Assembly (NCBI GenBank): GCA_036500765.1
Contig: DASYBM010000015.1
Location: 186,001 to 250,000 of the forward strand
DNA: 64,000 bases
Reading direction: 5' to 3'
DNA from: Candidatus Sulfotelmatobacter sp.
Lineage (GTDB): Bacteria; Acidobacteriota; Terriglobia; Terriglobales; Acidobacteriaceae
Of the stretch, positions 27,186 to 36,626 are shown piece by piece. Position 1 is the first letter of the stretch. Each line of letters starts with the position of its first letter. The translations under genes and the position numbers were made by a program. The notes below the pieces were generated by a model. That model was not told the origin of the DNA and did no database searches. It was given only the letters and a program-made list of their open reading frames with translations.

Positions 27186-28304
27186 TTAAATCATCTCCGT
27201 GCTCCACAGATCATGCAAGTGCACAATCCCTTCCAGCTTCCCCCGTCCGTCCACCACCATCAGCGACGTAATCTTCTTTTCTTCCATCAATGCCAGCGCG
27301 GTGGCCGCAAATTCGCTAGCGCCGATCGTTTTCGGATCGCGCGTCATCGCTTCGCCTGCGGTCAAATCCATCCCATCTTTCCCGCGCTTCTCGAGCAACC
27401 TCCGCAAATCCCCATCGCTGATGATGCCTACCAATTTCCCGCCTTCGACCACCGCCGTTACGCCCAGCTTCTTGCGCGACATCTCATAAATCACGTCCGG
27501 CATTCTTGTCGAGGGCGCTACCCGCGGCAACGCATCCCCTGCGTGCATCAGCGACTCCACCCGCGCCAGTCGCTTCCCCAGCTTTCCCCCCGGATGCAGG
27601 TTGGCGAAATCTTCTTCTTTGAATCCGCGCCGCTCACTCAACGTCACCGCCAGCGCATCTCCCAACGCCAGCATCGTAGTCGTCGAGGCCGTCGGAGCCA
27701 GCCCCAACGCGCAAGCCTCCTCTGTGATGGAACAATCCAACGCCACATCCGCCGCCGCCGCCAAAGTGGAGGCACGCGTAGTGCGGACACTCCTGTCCGC
27801 TGCCTTCGACTTTGATTTCCTCGCCGCCAAAGATACCGAGGCTGCACCAACCTTCGTGCTTTTCGAAGGGAGAGAACCAACACCTATCTCATCCCCCGTC
27901 ATCGCAATCAGCGGCACCCTCAGCCGCTTGATCGTCGCCAGCAACGCCAGTATCTCTTCTGTCTCTCCCGACGCCGAGAGCGCCAGCACCACGTCCCCCC
28001 GCACCACCATCCCCAGATCCCCGTGCAGCGCCTCCACCGGATGCAGATACAACGCCGGAGTTCCTGTCGAGCTCAGTGTCGCCGCAATCTTGCGCGCAAT
28101 CAGCCCGCTCTTCCCCATCCCCGTGACTACCACCCGCCCCGCGCAACCGAACATCAACTCCACCGCGCGCCCAAATGCCTTCGCCATCGGACCGGCAATC
28201 CGGTCGGCCAGCGCGCGCAAGGCGTCCGCCTCAATGCGCACCACATTTTCGCCCGTATGTCTTTTCATTGGATGGGGATCGAAAAAAGTGATGTTAGCAC
28301 GCAT
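27186..28304 (-). CDS. kdsD: Arabinose-5-phosphate isomerase (KdsD/KpsF type) with an inserted segment
   Basis: Converts ribulose-5-phosphate to arabinose-5-phosphate, the first step of KDO synthesis for lipopolysaccharide. The SIS domain (VVVTGMGKSGLIARKIAATL, LALSASGETEE) and two C-terminal CBS domains are present. About 40 residues that do not belong to the family lie between LIAMTGD and STLAAAADV (starting EIGVGSLPSK, ending VRTTRA). The DNA there (about 27774-27893) carries a GCGGACA-CTCC-TGTCCGC palindrome. The insertion keeps the frame and lies in a surface loop of the SIS fold. ATG 28268 (MKRHTGENV) is an alternative start. Confidence 0.93.
   Translation of the reverse strand: MRANITFFDPHPMKRHTGENVVRIEADALRALADRIAGPMAKAFGRAVELMFGCAGRVVVTGMGKSGLIARKIAATLSSTGTPALYLHPVEALHGDLGMVVRGDVVLALSASGETEEILALLATIKRLRVPLIAMTGDEIGVGSLPSKSTKVGAASVSLAARKSKSKAADRSVRTTRASTLAAAADVALDCSITEEACALGLAPTASTTTMLALGDALAVTLSERRGFKEEDFANLHPGGKLGKRLARVESLMHAGDALPRVAPSTRMPDVIYEMSRKKLGVTAVVEGGKLVGIISDGDLRRLLEKRGKDGMDLTAGEAMTRDPKTIGASEFAATALALMEEKKITSLMVVDGRGKLEGIVHLHDLWSTEMI
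27783..27800. repeat. Palindrome inside kdsD
   Basis: GCGGACA-CTCC-TGTCCGC, a perfect 7-bp stem, lies within the roughly 120-bp in-frame insertion of kdsD. The CTCC loop is shared with site B in the helicase gene. Confidence 0.65.
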
Positions 28305-28313
28305 CGTGGAAGA

Positions 28314-28362
28314 GCGGCCCTTTAGGGCCGCGTTAGAAATCGCGAGACTTCGGCTTTAGCCG
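28314..28362. repeat. Double hairpin GCGGCCC-TTTA-GGGCCGC plus CGGC-TTTA-GCCG
   Basis: Two short GC-rich hairpins with TTTA loops between the channel gene and kdsD. The same loop type occurs at 11989-12002. It is a second subtype of the window's palindrome family. Confidence 0.55.
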
Positions 28363-28408
28363 CTGTGGTCATCCTCGCGTGCGTCACACTGTGATCGGTC
28401 GGAGGCCT

Positions 28409-29614
28409 TCAGAAATGATCCTCGCCCATCGGCACCGGAACCGCCGCCTTCTGCCCTAATATCGCCAACCCGCGCGCCTGGATCACCCGATCCCACGGTC
28501 CCGCCTGCCAGTTGTCCCGGGCCTTCTCCGCAAACCTCCACGGCGGCAGCGTCAGCATCAGATTGCGACCGGTCGAATGCGCATACGGTTCATACATCGA
28601 CCGCAACTTCGCTAGTTTGTCCCGCCCATAATCGTCGCTGCGTAGCCGCAATCCCGCCGCCGCCAGCGCATCCTTCAACCCCACCAATTCCGCCTCCGGC
28701 AGGCGGTTCGGGGCCCCCGCGTCGTATCTCGCATTCACCACCTGCGCCAGATCCACCGCCGCGTGCCGGGCCATGGCGAATGTCAGCTTCGCCTGACCCG
28801 GATGCACTCCCTCAATTCCGGTCAGAAGCAGCGAAGTGACATCGAGCATTGTAGTCAACGCTCCCAACCACGACTGGTTACTGTGCTGCGACCGGAAAAA
28901 ACTCAGCACCGGATACGAAATCTGGCTCTCCAGCAACTCCGCCGCCCAGCGCTCCCAATCCCGCAGTACTTCATCGAGAACTTTCTGATCCACGCCAGGG
29001 TCGTCCGACCTGCCCGCCAGTCGTATTAACAACTCCGCCGCCGTCGGAGGCGATCCCGCCCGCGAATCCAGCATCGAAATCTGAATCTCACGTCGCGAAA
29101 ATGACGCGTACACGACAGGAATGTAACCGATCACCGTGCCCAGGAACCCAAAGCCCATGCCCGCTTCCAGCACCGACAAGAAACGCGCCAACGCCGATGT
29201 CGGCACAATATCGCCATACCCGAGCGTAAAAAAAGTCTCGCCGCTGTGATAAATAATTTTGCCGAAAGTAAGCCGTTCTCCGGTGAGTTGCTCGTGCCCG
29301 CCGATGCCGTATTGCAGCAGGGCGAAACCAAAGATCAGTCCCGCCGCCCAGAACACGAGCAGCAGCAAGAGCGACAGCGGCCCAAAATATCCCAGAAAAT
29401 TCTGCTGCCGTGAAACCGGCTTGATCCGCTCCGCTATCCTGCGCCACGGAATCCACGTCCGCCGAATGAACCAGGTCGTTAGTTTGAATTGCCGCGTAAC
29501 CCGCCGCGGCAACACCACGGTCTCAAAAGCGTCCTGCAACACCACACAAATGATGACGATTCCAAACACCATCCCGACAATGCTGCCGTGCAAATTCATA
29601 AAGGAATCGGACAT
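28409..29614 (-). CDS. Two-helix potassium-channel-like protein
   Basis: 401 residues in the inner membrane. After an N-terminal transmembrane segment (about 12-28) and a second at about 75-102, the pore loop reads FFTLGYGDIVP, with the TxGYGD selectivity filter of K+ channels, followed by another helix (FLSVLEAGMGFGFLGTVIG). The long C-terminal cytoplasmic part (about 180-401) is helical and has no RCK or cyclic-nucleotide domain that I recognise. It is an Ion_trans_2-type protein whose gating input is unknown. Confidence 0.85.
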   Translation of the reverse strand: MSDSFMNLHGSIVGMVFGIVIICVVLQDAFETVVLPRRVTRQFKLTTWFIRRTWIPWRRIAERIKPVSRQQNFLGYFGPLSLLLLLVFWAAGLIFGFALLQYGIGGHEQLTGERLTFGKIIYHSGETFFTLGYGDIVPTSALARFLSVLEAGMGFGFLGTVIGYIPVVYASFSRREIQISMLDSRAGSPPTAAELLIRLAGRSDDPGVDQKVLDEVLRDWERWAAELLESQISYPVLSFFRSQHSNQSWLGALTTMLDVTSLLLTGIEGVHPGQAKLTFAMARHAAVDLAQVVNARYDAGAPNRLPEAELVGLKDALAAAGLRLRSDDYGRDKLAKLRSMYEPYAHSTGRNLMLTLPPWRFAEKARDNWQAGPWDRVIQARGLAILGQKAAVPVPMGEDHF

Positions 29615-29751
29615 CGACCTCAGCCGTCGGACCCCAGAGTTCGAATCGGGGTGCTGGAGCTGAAATGTAGATGTGCTTGGGAAGATTAACAGATTCGATC
29701 AAGGGAGGCTGCGATGTCGGGAGGTCCAAGGTCTCTGAGGTCTGACGCCCG

Positions 29752-30492
29752 CTACTGCGGTTTCGCGGGTGCTGTCGTCGCCGGAGGAGTCTGCGTCTGT
29801 CCCGGTTTGGGCTTGGCCGTCGTGCCCGGCTTCGCTGCCGGCTTCTTCTTCGCGACCGGCTTCTTCGGCGGCTCGGTGTCGTCGACCACAATTTTCTTGG
29901 GCGGTTCGGCCACGGCCTGCGCCGACTTCAACTCGGTCCGCAGCCGCACAATCTCAGCTTCCTTCCCTGCCGACAAGGTCTCAATCCGCTGCGCTAACTG
30001 CTTGCGCGTATTTTCAAAGGCGCTTAGATCATTCGAGAGAGACTGGAAATCGTCTTTCGATCCAAAGGCCCCCGCTCCCTCTACCACGCTTCCCACAACG
30101 TCATATAGCGCGTCGAGATTGCGATAAAGCTTAAATGTCGTGGGGAGATCTTCCGGCCCAGATCGTAATTCGGAAATGATCGCCGGCAGCGCCCCCTGCA
30201 AGTTCCGCTGAATCGAATCCACATTCGTCAGATTGGCTTTCTTGGACGCGGTGTCGGTCTTCCAATGCTCGATCCGCAACTTCACGAGGTCGGACTGAGT
30301 ATTTTTCGAAGTCGCTTCCAGCTGCGCCAGCAGCCCATTGAGCTCAGTCACCGATGCGTAGGAAACCGGCTGGCCGCTTTGCGTACTTACCGCAGTCCCG
30401 GTCGGCGCCGGCCCCGACTGTCCCACCGCCGGTGCCGAGGACAGCATCAGAAAAAAAGAGAGAATGAACAAGATGACAGAGAATCGTTTCAT
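29752..30492 (-). CDS. Secreted coiled-coil protein with Lys/Pro-rich tail
   Basis: 246 residues from MKRFSVILFILSFFLM, a clear signal peptide; the longer ORF to 30621 would translate a palindrome and is rejected. The middle is helical with probable coiled coil (VTELNGLLAQLEATSKN, ALSAFENTRKQL-like stretches). The tail is Pro/Lys/Thr-rich (KKPVAKKKPAAKPGTTAKPK), suggesting contact with the cell wall or nucleic acid. Function unknown. Confidence 0.7.
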   Translation of the reverse strand: MKRFSVILFILSFFLMLSSAPAVGQSGPAPTGTAVSTQSGQPVSYASVTELNGLLAQLEATSKNTQSDLVKLRIEHWKTDTASKKANLTNVDSIQRNLQGALPAIISELRSGPEDLPTTFKLYRNLDALYDVVGSVVEGAGAFGSKDDFQSLSNDLSAFENTRKQLAQRIETLSAGKEAEIVRLRTELKSAQAVAEPPKKIVVDDTEPPKKPVAKKKPAAKPGTTAKPKPGQTQTPPATTAPAKPQ

Positions 30493-30569
30493 TGTTTGGA
30501 GTAGTCGCTTCGCGGCCATCAGGATACTACAGTTGCCGCCCACCTGTGGATCGGGTGAAGCATGCAGGG

Positions 30570-30605
30570 GCAGACGCCTCGTCCGCCCGTCGAGCAACGC
30601 TCGAC
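30570..30605. repeat. Bipartite palindrome between divergent genes
   Basis: GGCAGACG-CCT-CGTCCGCC (one mismatch) followed by a perfect GTCGAGC-AAC-GCTCGAC hairpin (30589-30605). It has the same two-hairpin layout as the copies near proS, rpiA and 55399. Confidence 0.65.
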
Positions 30606-30689
30606 CCGCGTCCGCCATCACACCATTCGACTCTTCGTCCGAGACGAACGATAATTACAGAATTAAACCAGAACCCATCCGCGATCTCC

Positions 30690-31748
30690 ATGCCCGCAAA
30701 ACCCACGTCCGCGAAAGCGCAAAGAAGAATGTGCGTAACCTCTCAACGTGCTTTGGGCCGAGTGATCCTTTCCTCCGCGCTCGCCCTCGTGCTCGCCATT
30801 CCCACCCTCTCCCAGGATCTCGCCCACCGCCTTATCCTGAAAGACGGCTCCTATCAACTGGTCACGAAATACGAGGTCAAAGGCGACCGCGTCCGCTACC
30901 TGAGTGCCGAACGCGATGACTGGGAGGAACTACCCACTTCGCTGGTCGATTGGCCCGCCACCGATAAATACGAAAAAGAACGCGCCGCCGGAGCTGTCCC
31001 CGAAGCCGTTCAACTCGACAAAGAAATTGAACAGGATCGCGATCGCGTTGAGACTTTGCTTCCCGAAGTCGCTCCCGGACTCCGCCTTCCAGAAGACTCC
31101 GGCGTATTCTTACTAGACAACGTGCAAGGCGAACCGCAAGTTGTCGAAATCCAGCAAACCGCCGCCGATGTCGCCCACAACTCCAAGGCCAACATTTTCC
31201 GCAACCCGCTGAATCCCGTCGGAGGCATGAAAGAAACCATTGAACTGGATGGCGCCCACGCCCTCGTGCAATCGCACGTCGATGTTCCATCGATCTACAT
31301 CAACCTGGACGCCGCGCCCGACCAGCCCGGCACAACGAAAGACTCCAACGCGACCCCTCAAGGGCCTCAGCAACCACAACAACCTCAAGGGCCCGCCATT
31401 CCCTATGATCGTTTCCGCGTCATCCGCACAGAAGTTAAGGGCGGACACCGCATCGTCGGCGACATCAAACGCCAGGCCACTGGCAAAGTCAGCCAGGACC
31501 AGCACGCCGTAAAAACCACCATCACCCGCGTCACCGGAGGCTGGCTTAAAATCACCTCCACCGAGCCCTTGGCCACGGGAGAATATGCGTTGGTCGAATT
31601 GACCGGTGCGGAAGATGTTCTGGGAAAACAGGGCATGAATCTTTACGTCTGGGATTTCGGCGTGAATCCTAAAGCCCCCGCCAATCCGAATCCCTGGAGG
31701 CCTGAGGCAAGAACCGCAGCTCCGCCCCCGTCGAAGTCAGATAACTAG
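30690..31748 (+). CDS. Secreted hypothetical protein
   Basis: 352 residues if started at ATG 30690 (MPAKPTSAKAQRRMC); ATG 30729 is an alternative. An export signal (VILSSALALVLAIPTLSQ) is followed by LILKDGSYQLVTKYEVKGDR and VRYLSAERDDWEELPTSLVD, a pattern I associate with acidobacterial exported proteins. A Gln/Pro-rich linker (about 225-235) separates a C-terminal beta domain (TGEYALVELTGAEDVLGKQG). The role is unknown. It diverges from the coiled-coil gene. Confidence 0.68.
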   Translation: MPAKPTSAKAQRRMCVTSQRALGRVILSSALALVLAIPTLSQDLAHRLILKDGSYQLVTKYEVKGDRVRYLSAERDDWEELPTSLVDWPATDKYEKERAAGAVPEAVQLDKEIEQDRDRVETLLPEVAPGLRLPEDSGVFLLDNVQGEPQVVEIQQTAADVAHNSKANIFRNPLNPVGGMKETIELDGAHALVQSHVDVPSIYINLDAAPDQPGTTKDSNATPQGPQQPQQPQGPAIPYDRFRVIRTEVKGGHRIVGDIKRQATGKVSQDQHAVKTTITRVTGGWLKITSTEPLATGEYALVELTGAEDVLGKQGMNLYVWDFGVNPKAPANPNPWRPEARTAAPPPSKSDN

Positions 31749-31843
31749 AAGATCTTGGATCCTGGGTCTGAAATCAGAATCTGAATTCTGAAATCAAAAG
31801 CCCAGATTCCTAAAGTCGCAGCTATTACCCAACACCCGCTCTC

Positions 31844-32896
31844 CTACTCCTTCAACATCCCACGCTGCGCGATACCAATATTATCCCGGCTGGAATTCTT
31901 CACCACATACATCATCCCATCGGCCTGCCGGATCACGTCATGCGCCGTGCGCGCGTCGTGCGGATAGGTTGCCAGCCCGATCGAAGCCCGCACATTCAAG
32001 TTCAATCCCTCTTCGCGGCAGAAGCAACTCGCGCGCAACCCGTCGCGCAAGCGCTTCGCCACCACCAGTGCCTGATCTTTCGAAGTCTGGGGCAGCAGCA
32101 CCACAAATTCATCTCCGCCATACCGAAAGGCAAAATCAATCAGCCGCAACTGCGCCTTCACCAGATAGCCGATCTCCGCCAGCAGCTTGCTCCCGACTAA
32201 ATGCCCATGCGTATCGTTGACCGACTTGAAGTGATCCAGGTCGATGAACAAAATGCTGAATTCGTATCCAAATCGCGACGACCGATAAACCTCTGTCTCC
32301 AGCGTCTTATAAAGATGCCGCGCGTTGTACAAGCCCGTGCAATCATCGGTGATGGTCAACTCCTGAATCTTCTCTACCCAGCGCGCATTCTCGATGGCGA
32401 TCGCCGCGTAATCGCACAGGGACTGGAGAAAAAACAGCTCCGCGTCTTTGAATGTCTCCAGGTCGACGTTCACCAACTGGATCACGCCCAGCACGCGAAG
32501 CTTCGAGCGCAGCGGCACGCAGATCACCGATCGCGTCTCCCACTGGATCGCTTCATCCACGCGGCTGGCAAAAAGCGGGTCAGCGCTCACATCCGGCACC
32601 ACACGCGCTTCGCCATGCTTCGCCACCCATCCGGCAATCCCCTCGCCCATTTTTAGCCGGACGTTTTTCAGCGCCTCGGCCTTGTCTCCCACCGCAATCG
32701 CAAAATAAAGCTCGTCCTGCCGCTCATCCACCATCAACAACGACCATGTATCGGGACGGAAATATTCCGCCATCTTCTCCATGATGGTTTGCAGAATCGA
32801 GTCAAGATCCAGCGACGACGTCAGCGCCTTAGCCACGTCGTGAAAGATCGTCACTTCCAGGTTCTGACGCGTCAATTGAGTGCCGGCCTCAGGCAT
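31844..32896 (-). CDS. Diguanylate cyclase with GAF sensor
   Basis: Makes cyclic di-GMP. A GAF domain (about 20-175; LDLDSILQTIMEKMAEYFRP, GIAGWVAKHGEARVVPDV) precedes a GGDEF domain with the active-site motif YGGDEFVVLLP. An inhibitory I-site RLID lies exactly five residues before GGDEF, so product feedback is expected. The start used is ATG 32896; an in-frame TTG at 32938 would add 14 residues. Cyclic di-GMP made here could act on PilZ proteins such as the PilZ-TonB fusion at 50626. Confidence 0.92.
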   Translation of the reverse strand: MPEAGTQLTRQNLEVTIFHDVAKALTSSLDLDSILQTIMEKMAEYFRPDTWSLLMVDERQDELYFAIAVGDKAEALKNVRLKMGEGIAGWVAKHGEARVVPDVSADPLFASRVDEAIQWETRSVICVPLRSKLRVLGVIQLVNVDLETFKDAELFFLQSLCDYAAIAIENARWVEKIQELTITDDCTGLYNARHLYKTLETEVYRSSRFGYEFSILFIDLDHFKSVNDTHGHLVGSKLLAEIGYLVKAQLRLIDFAFRYGGDEFVVLLPQTSKDQALVVAKRLRDGLRASCFCREEGLNLNVRASIGLATYPHDARTAHDVIRQADGMMYVVKNSSRDNIGIAQRGMLKE

Positions 32897-33130
32897 GCGG
32901 AAAATACCGTTGTTCCTCGCTAGACGAATGGTGTTCAAAAATTATAAGCGGCACTTTCGTACACGGGCAATGACCGTTGGTAACCGGTCTCCCTAAAACC
33001 AACTACATGAATACTTTCCCGTCCCGGGATGCGCGTGCATCGTTGAGAATGCGACCTAAGAATTCGATTATGTGGGACAGATTTGATTAGCGGGGAAATT
33101 TGATTAGTGGGAAGGGATTTTGATTATGTG

Positions 33131-33172
33131 GGGACAGCGGCCCTCGGCTGTCCCGGCCGAGAACAGCTCGGC
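33131..33172. repeat. Bipartite palindrome upstream of a small secreted protein
   Basis: GGGACAGC-N8-GCTGTCCC followed by GCCGAG-N5-CTCGGC. It is preceded (33066-33125) by three degenerate copies of TTTGATTAGTGGG. The left arm matches the ends of the element inside the helicase gene. Confidence 0.6.
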
Positions 33173-33214
33173 TCGCTCTGGTCCGTAGCTCTGCTCTTGC
33201 GGTATCCTAAACTT

Positions 33215-33616
33215 ATGCGCCGCCTCAGCTTAGCCATCTTCGCCGCGCTCCTCCTTCTTCTCATCCCACGCTCCCCCGCAGCCGCTCAAACTCCCGACCC
33301 TCATGCCGTCCCCGTCGTCGACGGCGGCATCGGCCAATGCTCCGTCGATTTCACCATCAATGACGAAGGCGGCTCTCCCGTTTACGCCGCCCAAATCAAA
33401 GTCCATATCGCCTACGGATTCATGTACGCTCGCAAACTCGATCTCGAAGTTGGCACCAACACTGACGGTAAAGCCCGCTTCACCGGCCTTCCCGATCGCG
33501 TAAAGCACGGCCTCTTTTTTCAGGCCTCCCAAGCCGACCGCACCGGCAACGCCTTCGACGATCCCTCCACCACCTGCAAAAACCAGTTCACCGTAGTCCT
33601 GCGAAAAAAACCCTAA
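33215..33616 (+). CDS. Small secreted protein with transthyretin-like fold
   Basis: 133 residues from MRRLSLAIFAALLLLLIP, a strong signal peptide. The mature part has SVDFTINDEGGSPVYAAQIK followed by NTDGKARFTGLPDRVKHGLF, the layout of carboxypeptidase-regulatory/transthyretin-like beta domains. Two cysteines could form a disulfide. The upstream extension to 33107 would translate a palindrome and is excluded. Function unknown; surface binding is possible. Confidence 0.7.
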   Translation: MRRLSLAIFAALLLLLIPRSPAAAQTPDPHAVPVVDGGIGQCSVDFTINDEGGSPVYAAQIKVHIAYGFMYARKLDLEVGTNTDGKARFTGLPDRVKHGLFFQASQADRTGNAFDDPSTTCKNQFTVVLRKKP

Positions 33617-33719
33617 TATCGTCTTGGTACCGGAAGCAAGCGGAGATCATCCGAAACGGAACCGGGTGGTTACCCGCGTCTAGAACTCTCGGCAGTGGCA
33701 ACCCCTCCCGGCTTGTCCT

Positions 33720-35003
33720 ATGATGTTTCCACGTAGGGACACACAGGGAACTCAAGTGGGAGAATTCGGCGACAAATTCCGCAAGGCACGCGAGAAAAAA
33801 GAACTCTCGTACGATGACGTTTCCAACGTCACCAAGATCAGCTCGCGCATGCTGCAGGCCATCGAAGAAGAACACTTCGATCAGCTTCCCGGCGGCGTAT
33901 TCAACAAGGGATTCATCCGCGCTTACGCCAAGCATCTTGGCCTGAATGCGGAAGACGCCATCACCGACTACCTCGCCTGCTTGCGCCAGGCGCAAATCGA
34001 CGCCCACGAAGTCTGGGATCCTCAACCTACCGCAAAGTCCCCAGCAAAACCCCACACCGCTGCCCCAGAAAAAGTTCGCGCCGAAAGACCTCATTTCGTC
34101 GAGCCCGCAAAGCCCGCAGTGGAATCGCAAGTTCCGTCTGAAGTCCAGGAACTCCCCGAGTTGCAACTTCCTCGCGCCGAACACGTACGCCCCGGTCGAA
34201 AAGACCTGGCACTCAAACCGTCGCGCGAACTTCCCTGGGGAATTCTCGCCGTCGCCGCACTTATTGTCGTACTCGGACTCGTACTCTGGATTCGCCACAC
34301 TCACACCACAAACGCCGCCACACGTTCTTTTTCCACCAATGCGGCGCCATCGAATACCACAGCAGAAAACCTGGCGTCAGCAAAGCCAGCACCGGACGAG
34401 CCCGCAACAGAAAAGACGGCGCTGGGAAAGTCCGCGCCGGTAAAGCACGAACCGGTAAAGCACAAAGAAGAAAAGCGCGGACCTGACGCGCCCGCTCCTC
34501 CTCTAGTGTCCGTCTCCTCCACGCCCGCGCCGCAGCCGGCGAGCAGCGCTTCCGTCAATGCTCCGCCAAGCTTGACGCACGGCTCTTCCAATTCCCAACC
34601 ACTCGCAAACTATTCGGCAGCCACGCCCAGCGCAACCTCCCCCGCCGCCGATGCCAATGGCGTGGACAGCGATAAGAACGACGTCTCCGTTCGTACCTTC
34701 CCCAAGTCGACAGCGAAACTGTCCGTCAAGTCTGTGCCTCCGCTCACGCTCACGATCCGCGCCACCGAGACTTCCTGGATCTCCGTCCTCGCCGACGGAC
34801 AACCCGTAAGCCAGGAAACTCTCATCGCTCCCGCGCACACTTCGGTCCGCGCCACCCGCGAAATCGTCGCCCGAATCGGCAACGCCGCCGGAGTCACATT
34901 TCTCTGGAACGGCCACGAAATCTCCGCCGACGGCGCTGAGGCCGAAGTGAAAACCTTCGTCTTCGACGCCAATGGCATGCGAGTCCTTCCGCAGAACCCC
35001 TGA
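33720..35003 (+). CDS. RodZ-like protein: HTH, membrane helix, C-terminal beta domain
   Basis: Cytoskeletal/cell-shape type protein. An Xre-like HTH_25 domain (about 15-80: FRKAREKKELSYDDVSNVTK, GGVFNKGFIRAYAKHLGL) is followed by a linker, one transmembrane helix (WGILAVAALIVVLGLVLWI), a long Pro/Ala/Ser-rich periplasmic linker, and a DUF4115-type beta domain (about 340-425: TIRATETSWISVLADGQPVS). In RodZ the HTH binds MreB. No mre or pbp2 genes are adjacent. The start could be ATG 33720 or 33723, or a later GTG at VGEFGDKF. Confidence 0.87.
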   Translation: MMFPRRDTQGTQVGEFGDKFRKAREKKELSYDDVSNVTKISSRMLQAIEEEHFDQLPGGVFNKGFIRAYAKHLGLNAEDAITDYLACLRQAQIDAHEVWDPQPTAKSPAKPHTAAPEKVRAERPHFVEPAKPAVESQVPSEVQELPELQLPRAEHVRPGRKDLALKPSRELPWGILAVAALIVVLGLVLWIRHTHTTNAATRSFSTNAAPSNTTAENLASAKPAPDEPATEKTALGKSAPVKHEPVKHKEEKRGPDAPAPPLVSVSSTPAPQPASSASVNAPPSLTHGSSNSQPLANYSAATPSATSPAADANGVDSDKNDVSVRTFPKSTAKLSVKSVPPLTLTIRATETSWISVLADGQPVSQETLIAPAHTSVRATREIVARIGNAAGVTFLWNGHEISADGAEAEVKTFVFDANGMRVLPQNP

Positions 35004-35135
35004 GCCGCGCGGGCCGGACGGGCCTGTCCGTCGTCTTGATCTTAACGCCAGTCGTTCGGTTTCAAATCCGCGCTGCCATTCCGCGCCCACTTGCGCACCT
35101 TCGAGCGCAATCCCGGATGAGGCCGCCCGCGGCCG

Positions 35136-35981
35136 CTAAAGAGCCGACTTTTCACGTTCCAGCAAATATCGCCGCAGAGCATCTTGCCACACGGGCAGGA
35201 TCACCCCGTATGCTTGCAGACTCTTCGTCGATAAGACGGAATACGCCGGACGCGGCGCTGGACGGGCCATTTGCTGGCTGCTCACCGCGCGCACTTCGGT
35301 GGGAAGGCTCCAGCGCTTGACGATCTCGCGCGCGAATTCATACCAGGAACATTCCCCGGCATTGGTCACATGCACAATACCGCTCGCGCCACGGAGGCAT
35401 AGTTGAATGATGGCTCGCGCCAGGTCCAACGTATACGTGGGACATCCGCGCTGGTCCTCGACTACATCCAACGACGGACGGTGGGCCGCCAGTTTCAGAA
35501 TCGTGTCGGGAAAGCATTTCCCGCCGATCCCAAACAGCCACGAGGTTCGGACGATGCAACACTCGGGCGCCACTTCGAGCAAGCGCGTCTCTGCTTCTGC
35601 CTTCGATCGACCGTAAACGCTTTGCGGATTAGGAACATCGTCGGTTTCGTAGGGATAGTTTTTTTTCCCGTCGAATACGTAGTCGGAACTCAGGAAAAGA
35701 AGTTTCGCGCCGCTCTGCCGGGCGGCCCGCGCAACATTCACCGCGCCGTCCCGATTCACCGCAAACGCCAGATCGGGATGGCTCTCGCAGTCATCGACAT
35801 TGGTGTAGGCGGCGGCCAGGACAACCCATTCTGGACGATTCTTCGCGATCGCGGCTCGCACTTTCTCCGCGTCGCGAACGTCTGCCTCGCGCGAGGCCAG
35901 ACCGACAATCTCGTCGCCGCTCCACTCCCGCAGCAGCGCCTTGCCCAGCAGGCCCGAGGCGCCAAAGATCATCGCTTTCAT
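35136..35981 (-). CDS. rfbD: dTDP-4-dehydrorhamnose reductase
   Basis: Last step of dTDP-L-rhamnose synthesis. 281 residues from ATG 35981 (MKAMIFGASGLLGKALLREW), giving the N-terminal NADPH-binding Rossmann motif. YVFDGKKNYPYETDDVPNPQ, followed by VYGRSKAEAE with the catalytic Tyr/Lys pair, fixes the family. The upstream TTG at 35999 is less likely. It is the last of four rml/rfb genes on this strand. Confidence 0.95.
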   Translation of the reverse strand: MKAMIFGASGLLGKALLREWSGDEIVGLASREADVRDAEKVRAAIAKNRPEWVVLAAAYTNVDDCESHPDLAFAVNRDGAVNVARAARQSGAKLLFLSSDYVFDGKKNYPYETDDVPNPQSVYGRSKAEAETRLLEVAPECCIVRTSWLFGIGGKCFPDTILKLAAHRPSLDVVEDQRGCPTYTLDLARAIIQLCLRGASGIVHVTNAGECSWYEFAREIVKRWSLPTEVRAVSSQQMARPAPRPAYSVLSTKSLQAYGVILPVWQDALRRYLLEREKSAL

Positions 35982-36028
35982 GGGATGATTCCACTCCAAG
36001 ATCTACGCTCTCAGGATTCTTTGCGTAG

Positions 36029-36625
36029 CTATTCGAAGGTTTCGGCATCGCGCAGAGCGGCGCCGCGCTGGTCCTTGACCGATACGATGGGATCGCCTTC
36101 CAGTTCCCAATTAATCTTCAAGTCGGAATCGTTCCATGCCAGCGTGCGTTCGTGTTCGGGAGCGTAGTAGTCGCTCGCTTTGTACAGCACTTGGGCCTGC
36201 TCGGAAATAACGCGGAATCCGTGCGCAAATCCCGGCGGAATCCAAAGCATGCGCTTATTTCCGCTGGACAGTCGCACCGCTTCCCATCCTCCAAATGTTG
36301 GAGAACTGCGGCGCAGGTCGACCGCAACATCCAGCACTTCTCCCTCGACTACACGCACCAGTTTCCCTTGCGGCTGCCGGATCTGATAATGCAGGCCGCG
36401 CAGCACATTCCGCCGCGAAGTGGAATGATTGTCCTGCACGAACCGCTGCTCGATCCCCAATTCTGCGAATATCTTTTCGTTATAACTCTCGAGGAAAAAA
36501 CCCCGTTCGTCGCCGAACACGCGCGGCTCGAGCACGACCACGCCGGGCAAAGAAGTCGAAATTTTCCGCATCGCATCCATCGCGTTCGTTTTCATCGCCG
36601 GCCGAATTCCTGAAACTGCCGTCAT
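36029..36625 (-). CDS. rfbC: dTDP-4-dehydrorhamnose 3,5-epimerase
   Basis: Epimerises the 4-keto-6-deoxy sugar. Cupin-fold features are QDNHSTSRRNVLRGLHYQIR with the catalytic His, and WIPPGFAHGFRVISEQAQVL. The ORF start at 36625 is supported by GGAGAAGG within the end of rfbA about 10 nt upstream; the family core begins at about residue 19 (MRKISTSLPGVVVLEP). rfbA's stop is only 1 nt upstream, so the genes are translationally coupled. Confidence 0.95.
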   Translation of the reverse strand: MTAVSGIRPAMKTNAMDAMRKISTSLPGVVVLEPRVFGDERGFFLESYNEKIFAELGIEQRFVQDNHSTSRRNVLRGLHYQIRQPQGKLVRVVEGEVLDVAVDLRRSSPTFGGWEAVRLSSGNKRMLWIPPGFAHGFRVISEQAQVLYKASDYYAPEHERTLAWNDSDLKINWELEGDPIVSVKDQRGAALRDAETFE

Positions 36626-36626
36626 G

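Noticed and set aside
29630..29655. Possible tRNA T-arm (GTTCGAATC)
   Set aside because: No matching acceptor, D or anticodon arms around it.
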